From contig JAMYHL010000075.1 in the NCBI GenBank assembly GCA_025531455.1, positions 1-64,000 on the forward strand: DNA of 64,000 nucleotides, in the 5' to 3' direction. The stretch is from Apiotrichum sp. Y4204 (Eukaryota > Basidiomycota > Tremellomycetes > Trichosporonales > Trichosporonaceae). The notes below the pieces were generated by a model that had not been told where the DNA came from, made no database searches, and saw only the letters and a program-made list of their open reading frames with translations. Made by a program: the position numbers and the translations under genes. Below are positions 57,871 through 64,000 of this stretch, piece by piece. Every line of letters starts with the position of its first letter. Within the stretch, counting starts at the first letter, position 1.

Positions 57871-58955
57871 ATGACTGACCAGAGTGCGCCTGCACCCCCG
57901 AAGCCGACCAACGGCTCTAACGGTTCCCTCAAGGGTGCTGGTGGCCGCGACCTCCCAGAGCTGTACAAGTGCGTTGTGCGTTGGTGCATCACTGATACCA
58001 GGTCCACTGGCGACGAGGCCAAGGACACGCTCGCCTTCCTCCACTTGCTCGAGAAGCTCAAGGTAGGCTGTTGTGCGACGTGGAAGCGTTGGATGTAAAC
58101 ACGCTGCTAACGATCAGCTGGAAAAGCGCTCAGGATGGATCCGCGAAGGCGTAAGTGACGGCTAACTTCCCGTTTGAGCAGCGCTGACCCTGCAGGTCCG
58201 CCAACCGGAGAGGTGAGCTGGACTCTCCCATTTGAAGACTCACAGGCAGCATCGCCGACCACATGTGCCGTATGGCTCTTATCGCGATGTGCATTCCCTC
58301 GACCGCTGAGCGGCCACTGGACATTTCCCGCTGCGTGCAGATGGCCCTCGTGCACGACCTGGCCGAAGCCTAGTGGGTTAAATTCTCGGTCATACCTAAC
58401 CCTCAGTGTTGGCGACATCACCCCGATCGAAAAGGTGCCCGCGGAAGTGAAGTACGAGCTGGAGCTTGGGGCCATGAACTCGTTCCTCAACGAGATGCTC
58501 GGCAGCGAGGGGAACACGCAGGCGCGCGAGCGCATCCGCTCCCTCTGGGAGGAGTACGAGGCGCGCGAGACTCCCGAGGCGAAGCTCGTCAAGGACTTGG
58601 ACCGTTTGGAGCTTGTCCTCCAGGCGGCCGAGTACGAGCGGGGTAAGTGGCGGTGTTCGGGGAACAGAGCGCCTGCTAACTTGATCCAGGCCAGAACAAC
58701 GATGGTCTTGCCTGCTTCTTCCGTGGTGCCATCCGTAAGTGCATCAACGACTCCATGACGGACGCTGACCGTTTAGCCCATCTTGAGCACCCCACTGTGC
58801 GCGCCATGGCTGAGGCAGCCATGCAGGAACGCAAAGAGCACTGGGCAGCGCAGGGCAAGGGCGAATGGGAGCAGGAGAGCCTGCGGGGTGCCAAGGTTGG
58901 CGACAAGGTCGATGCTGCGAAGGCTGCCAAGTCCGAGGCGAATGGACAGGCATAG
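57871..58955 (+). CDS. HD-domain nucleotide phosphohydrolase (HDDC2/YGK1 family)
   Basis: Eight exons sum to 263 residues: 57871-57968, 58002-58062, 58118-58150, 58196-58212, 58250-58372, 58407-58642, 58690-58734, 58777-58955. Metal-binding residues are all present: His in [10 protein letters not shown], the HD pair in [10 protein letters not shown], and Asp in [25 protein letters not shown] is the conserved loop after HD. Family members are 5'-deoxynucleotidases that dephosphorylate dNMPs (Ygk1/Ybr242w in yeast, HDDC2 in animals). The C-terminal 60 residues are a charged extension. Introns are 33-55 nt and one exon is only 17 nt. Confidence 0.94.
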
Positions 58956-59128
58956 ACATCATTCCATCATGTTGTATCATATGCATCACATCACCATCTA
59001 CGATCGTTGGAAAAGCTAATGAAATAGACATTGATCGTTCAATGGCTGTCCTGACTAACGACTGGGGAAACTGACGGAAAACGGGTGGCAATTTAACAAT
59101 GCATTACACAACAAGATTCGATAAACAA

Positions 59129-60422
59129 CTAGAAGTACAGACGCTGACTGCTTGACTGGGTTGTCTCGACAGGACAGTATGGGCACTTGGCAGCACGACG
59201 CCTGTTGGGTTAGCAAAGGCACACACACCGAAACCCACCCTGACTTGAGAAGACGGTTGAGAGAGTCTTGGGCGATGACATGTCCACAGGCGAGCATCTT
59301 CGGCGGATTCGCGTCGGTTGTCTGCTCCTTGGAGACCGGGCAAACAAACACCGAGTGATACCGCCTTGTTGCTGGGAGTGGGACCTCCATCTGCCGTGAG
59401 TTATGAAATGGGGGAGACCAACTCACGGGTAGCTCCTGCCAGGTGCGAACATTTCCAAGACGCTCGCCCATGACCCGTCGTGCCTTCTCGATAGCGTTGA
59501 GCGCGCCTCCTCGTGATCCCAGAGTCACCACGACCTCGAGCGGCTCCTCACGCGCCCAGCCGTGGAACCGGCAATAATCGTCACGGAACATTGCTGCGAG
59601 CGGGGCGGGGTCGTTCTCGTACGGAGACTCTTCCTCGTCCTGGTACAAGCACGAGGTTATGAGGGACAGAACGGGCTGGGTGTTCATGTAGTCCTGCAGC
59701 TCGGCTTTGCGGGCATACGCGATCTTCTCTGCCGGCGTCTTGAGCGAGAGGAACTTTGCGCGGTGGAGGTGGTAGGGAAGGCTGGACGGGTGGGGACTGG
59801 CCGCAAGGAAGTGCTTGTGTTCCTCGCTCCACGCGATTGCCGACGAGAGATCCCCGGCGTTGATATCTGACACGATGCGGTACAGTTCCTCGCTGACTTC
59901 TCGCTTCTCGGCGTCGTACTTGAGCCCCGTCTCTTCCTCGAAGGCGGCAACTGCGTCCCACAAGCCCCGCCGCCCAAGGCTCTCAAGCACCACACGGTCG
60001 AGCGCCTCGGCTGCTTCCGTGTCCGAGAAGAGTGGCGGGTCGTCATATGCTGAGGATATCGCGGAAAGGTTTGGTGGAAATGACTGTTACAGCGTCAGTA
60101 CCGGTGGCGCAAGGTGCGGGATGTGCTGAGACCATCCTCGGCGGAGAAACAAGCAACGCACCTTCTCGATGCTCTTCCCCACGTTCCCGAGGGCCGAGTA
60201 CCACGCCTTGAGACCCTTCTCTACCTCTTTCTTCGCGCGAGTGATGTTGCCCTGCAGCTCGGTGATGACGTGCTTTGGCGGTGCGCCGGCTAACAGACGC
60301 TCGCGTGCAACGGCAAAGTGCTGGTCGAGGAGGGTGGAGAGCGGGCCCGACGACGAGGTGGCGCTGGCGGTCGCGAGGGCTTCCAGTGCTGTGAGCGCCG
60401 CGGAGACGTCGGCGGTGGACAT
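59129..60422 (-). CDS. RMD5: GID/CTLH ubiquitin-ligase subunit Rmd5/Gid2
   Basis: Four exons (60162-60422, 59427-60083, 59239-59390, 59129-59201) give 380 residues. An N-terminal helical part is followed by a LisH/CTLH region (ALDRVVLESLGRRGLWDAVA, then ELYRIVSDINAGDLSSAIAW). A CRA-like segment and a degenerate RING come last: CPVSKEQ, MLACGHVIAQDSLNRLL, KCPYC. This is the arrangement of Rmd5/Gid2, the RING subunit that pairs with Fyv10/Gid9 in the GID complex, which degrades gluconeogenic enzymes when glucose returns. The stop codon follows RLYF, also typical. Confidence 0.93.
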
Positions 60423-60810
60423 GGTGTGTGGGTATGTGTGTCAATGCTGATGGAGAGTGGACGATGGAGAAGCAGCATCGAGTGGATCAAGTGGATGCAG
60501 GTACTCTGGGGTGCAGACGTGAGCTCATTGCTCCATCGAGATTGGAATGACGGTGAGCAGCCAAGCGCCAGCCAGCCAGGGCACATCAGCGGAGCCCACC
60601 CAGGGAGGCCAGGGTGTGTGGGGTGGTGGGAGTGATTAGGGATAAGGGGTTAATGGCGTGTAAAACCAATGCAAGTTTTTGATAAGCACATTCTCGATTC
60701 GCCGATTTGCCACCTAACCTCGACATCCAATCTCGAAGTTTCGACAACAAAAACATCTCTGTGCCTCTCCATCTCTTCTTCCACCCATCCACACCACTAC
60801 CATTACCATC
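60423..60810. promoter_or_regulatory. Bidirectional promoter, RMD5 and RPB12
   Basis: Only 388 bp separate the two divergent start codons. No TATA box is clear; pyrimidine-rich leader sequence precedes RPB12. Confidence 0.55.
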
Positions 60811-61233
60811 ATGTCCAACCCTTACGCGTCGCAGCGCCCCGACGAGAGCCACATGCCGCCCCGCCAGATGCCCAAGGCGTCCGAGGCGAGCGAATACCTC
60901 TGTGGTGGTGAGTAGCTGACAGACGGGAGTCCAGGATGGATTATCTAGCGGTCCCCAATCCATCACCGCTTCAATCGGACTTCTCGGATTTTTATCTCGG
61001 TGCTCACTTCAGACTGTGGCGCCAAGACCTCGATCAAGATGGGCGAGCTTATCCGTTGCCGCGAGTGCGGCCACCGTGTGATGTACAAGCCGCGTACCCA
61101 CAAGAGTATGTCAACTGCTGCTTGTCCTTGCTGTTAGCTGACTTGCAGTCGTAAGCAATTCGATACCCCGACATCTCGTCACCACTGAGAATCGCGCGTC
61201 TAACATTCACAGGTCCAGTTCGAGGCTCGCTAA
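60811..61233 (+). CDS. RPB12: RNA polymerase I/II/III shared subunit Rpb12 (RPABC4)
   Basis: Exons 60811-60907, 61013-61105, 61149-61150 and 61213-61233 join to exactly 70 residues, the length of yeast Rpb12. Zinc ligands are Cys31, Cys34, Cys48 and Cys51 (CGDC, CREC), followed by GHRVMYKPRTHK and the conserved end VQFEAR. The subunit sits in the core of all three nuclear polymerases. The third exon is only two nucleotides (TC at 61149-61150), flanked by TTGCAG and GTAAGC. Skipping it would replace the conserved C-terminus with an unrelated tail. The first exon adds a 28-residue hydrophilic N-terminus. Confidence 0.93.
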
Positions 61234-62197
61234 ATCCCCTACATTGATAGAGATCACAGGTGTATTCATGTACTATTGACCCAGGCCACAGCTCGCGCAT
61301 TGCTGATGCTTCCCTCTCACCATTACTGAAAACGCTGCCTCCAAAGAGTGTGATCCATGGTTTGAAAAAAAAAAAAAGGGCACAGACTTCGAAAATGACG
61401 TTCGTCCATTTGGCGCTTGACGCGTTCCACTGTACAGGGCGCTGTCACAAACTTGGTCGGCTGCTGAGATGAAAACCCGCCCCCGGGAATCCGTTTTCTG
61501 ATTGAGTATAGAAATCCATTGACATGAGGATTGACCGTTTATAGGAGTAAACTGTGGGAGTTGGGGACGGGAATCACCGACTCACGCAGAGAGAGAGTCT
61601 TTGTCCCCTTGGCATCCAAGCTTGTTGGCTTTTTTGCGGTGCGAGCCGTCCCGTCGTTCGTCTTGGCGTACTGGCGTGCGCTTTGGCGGTAGTGCAAGCT
61701 TGGAGGCTATATCTCACTGGATATGCACGTTTCTGGAACGGTCTCAAGCGTTAGCCTCGCCGGGCAGCATTCCATTTCAGCGCTTACTCTCTTCCAAAGG
61801 TGGACGGTCCCGGTTCGGGAACAGCGCATCTCGTTGCCTGAGGACAGGGAATAGTTGGTATTGCAAAGCCCGGAGGAAAAGGGCCTCTAAGAAGAAGCAG
61901 GACACATGTTCCCGGCTTTTGAGCCCGCTTCGCCTGCCTGACGCACGGTACATCGACACTTTTACACGTTGGACAAAGTGCATCTACAGATCTACATGGT
62001 ACACGAGGCGGACTAGTCAATAGTCGTGAGGCTCGCTATGGTTCTGTGGCAAGGGGCTTGCAGGTAGCAGGGAGGAGGTATATTGGCGACGATTGCGTGT
62101 CGCGATCGTGGACAAGGGCATGCTTGGTGGTGTACATGGGTACTAACGAGTGTGACAACAAATGCGAACAAGATGGGCCTGGTGCTCGGTGTGATGT
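61234..62197. other. Intergenic between convergent genes; poly-A tract
   Basis: About 960 bp between two 3' ends. A run of 13 A lies at about 61365-61377. No gene is recognised. Confidence 0.5.
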
Positions 62198-64000
62198 CTA
62201 TTCAAGGGGCATGCTGAAGCCATCGCGCGCGTAGCACCAGGCTGAGGGGGCGAAGGGGGCGTCGATGGTGAGGTCGTCCGAGTCCGTGTCGTCGCTGACA
62301 TCGTCGGAATCGCATGACGCCACCAAGGTGGAAACAGAGTCCCTGTTGTGCATTTCGGGACGTGCTGTCTGGGGCCGCAGGATGTGTTGTTGCGGCGACT
62401 TTGGTACGGAACGATACGAGGCGCCGGTAAGGTCCAGAGGTGGCGGCTTCTTCAGGGTGCGCTTCCGACCAGCGAGCTCGGACGGTGGGAGAATGTAGCG
62501 AGTGGAGGGCTTGGACTCGTGCCTGTTGGGATGACCTACACTGCAGACGGGGGCGGCGGAGACCGACCTCCGCATCGCTGACGAAAACGGCCGGGTGATA
62601 TCTGGGTAGGCCTTGTTGAGCGTGAGGTCTGGCCGAGCATTGAGAGACTCGGGGGTGTGGCCGTTCTCATGGGAATGTTTGCAAGAGGGAGTCTGGTGTT
62701 GTTCTGAAGAGTCCTTACTGCGACGGTTTAGCCACCGACACGCCATCGCCCAACGACTCACGATGAACGGCGACGGCCAAGCCATCCGAAGGAGATCGGA
62801 ACACGAGGACGAGGACGATCCTCCTCGTCCGAGAACTCGAAGAAGCAGCATGGTCGAGCGGAGACCCTGCTCCGGTCAAACGAAACAATCGTGGTACGTG
62901 CGTCGTGGCCACGGGAACACTTGTGGGACCCACCTTCCCCGTGGGCCCCATGGGTGGGGACTGGGGCAACGAATGAGCAAGTGTTGGCGGCCCTGGTGTG
63001 GCGGGTGGGGAGAAGAGGTGCCGAATAGGGTGGTGAGACGAGGGGTGTGGCGGCACGTTGTTGAATGACAGTAGTGTTCGCGCGACCTGGGCGGACGCGA
63101 TGAGCGGGCGCGTGGAATTCGCTCTTGAGTGAGGCGTGTTGGCTGACGGGCGAATCGGCCGGGAGTTCGGAATCCGAAGTGTAAATCTTGTGCCTGCCAC
63201 AGGTGGGTCGCTGGTTGAGAAAGCTGTCCGACGATACCACTGGCAACGACGAGCTAGTTACCCCTGACCGCTGGCTAGTCGGGCTCGAGCTCGCGAAAGG
63301 ATGTTTGATAGGGAGATCGCCTGGAGGTTGCTCCTGCGCCTTGTGTTTACGTAGAACTGACTTCTGGCACATGGCATCGCGAACGAGGGCGTGAAGGTGA
63401 CGAAGGGGGCCTGTCTCCACGATCGAGCTGTCCTCAGAGCTAAGCTTCTGGGCCCCATGCAGCGCCGCATGAGTGGCATACGCTTGGACAAACATGTCGT
63501 GGTCCTCCCAGGGGAAGGGGGTCTCGGTCTCATCTGAGTTGGATTCGTCGTCGCTGCCACCAAATGTGCCTTCGCTGGCTGAATCGGAATCAAAGATGGA
63601 GCCGGGCGTGACTGGGCCGGAGGGGATCGGAACGTCCACTCGTTCGAGAGGGGTTCCCTGCATCCTTTCGGACATGCTCGACGGCCCGACGGCCGACAGA
63701 GACACCGTCGAGCGCGACATCTCCGTAATGGTGGTCATCGGACTGTTGGGCTCGGCCCTGAGGAAGCGAGTGGCGTGGTAATCTGTCTCGCTGCCAAAAT
63801 GCAGAAAGTGATGGTCTGCAATGGGTGCCTCATCGACGGCACCGGCTTCGTCCATATCGCTCTCGGCGTACTCGGGATGCAAGGAGTCCAAGGGGTCCTG
63901 CTCGTAGTCACTGTCAGGCCCAAAGCTGGGGACCGGACTCGGAAGCGGCTCCTCCCACCGTCCACGGATACGCGACGACGGAGTGGGGAAGAAGGGGTGG
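62198..64000 (-). CDS. Unrecognised protein, 5' end beyond the window (partial)
   Basis: Two exons are visible (62762 to the window edge, and 62198-62717), joined by a 44-nt intron with GTGAGT donor and GCAG acceptor. They give about 585 residues so far. The open frame continues past 64000. The product is rich in Ser, Asp, Glu, Pro and His, with acidic patches (GSDDESNSDETETPFPWEDH, FEFSDEEDRPRPR and SCDSDDVSDDTDSDD) and basic patches (FGWLGRRR, RKRTLKKPPPLDL). No transmembrane or catalytic motif is seen. It is probably a disordered regulatory or scaffold protein; the family is not recognised. Confidence 0.7.

Overview
The window is nuclear DNA of a GC-rich, intron-dense fungus. Spliceosomal introns with GTGAGT/GTATGT-type donors, CTGAC/CTAAC branch points and tRNA genes with an intron exclude a prokaryote. 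The gene set includes Gid2/Rmd5, Gpi18, Nop10, Rpb12, a Crb2/Rad9-like Tudor-BRCT checkpoint protein and a fungal Nodulin-like MFS carrier. Introns are mostly 31-60 nt. Together these suggest a basidiomycete yeast, most likely Tremellomycetes and perhaps Trichosporonales. The class is my inference from style and gene content, not a database result.

Layout. The left edge is a run of C (probable contig end) abutting the 3' exons of homoserine kinase, followed by an intron-containing tRNA-Thr(CGT). From 1.6 to 16 kb lie a secreted SH3-like protein, a crotonase, a four-TM protein, two small proteins (one a zinc ribbon), an MBOAT/wax-synthase-like acyltransferase, a hotdog thioesterase, succinyl-CoA:3-ketoacid CoA-transferase, a short-chain dehydrogenase and a secreted ricin-B-type lectin-fold protein. 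Several of these act on acyl-CoA or ketoacids. From 17 to 29 kb there are a nuclear-looking coiled-coil protein, a mucin-like single-pass surface protein, NOP10 and a WSC-domain secreted protein, separated by long gene-poor stretches, one of about 4 kb.

From 29 to 50 kb there are a 14-exon RRM protein, pyruvate dehydrogenase E1-alpha, a low-complexity protein with a long upstream region, a Nodulin-like MFS transporter divergent from GPI mannosyltransferase 2, a tRNA-Leu and a TMEM86/YhhN protein. From 50 to 64 kb there are two adjacent members of an unrecognised gene family, the large Crb2-like protein, an HDDC2/YGK1-type HD phosphohydrolase, RMD5/GID2 divergent from RPB12, and a truncated unknown gene at the right edge.

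Coding joins were checked by reading phase. For nearly every multi-exon gene the stated exons sum to a whole number of codons and rebuild the conserved family sequence. The most unusual observation is RPB12. Its conserved C-terminus is recovered only if a two-nucleotide exon is spliced between two introns. Other points worth a second look are introns down to 31 nt, a likely GC-AG intron and three repeated LExT[FY]IN motifs in the Crb2-like gene, a 565-nt intron in the MFS gene, and the tandem novel gene pair. I saw no virus, toxin locus, transposon or CRISPR array.
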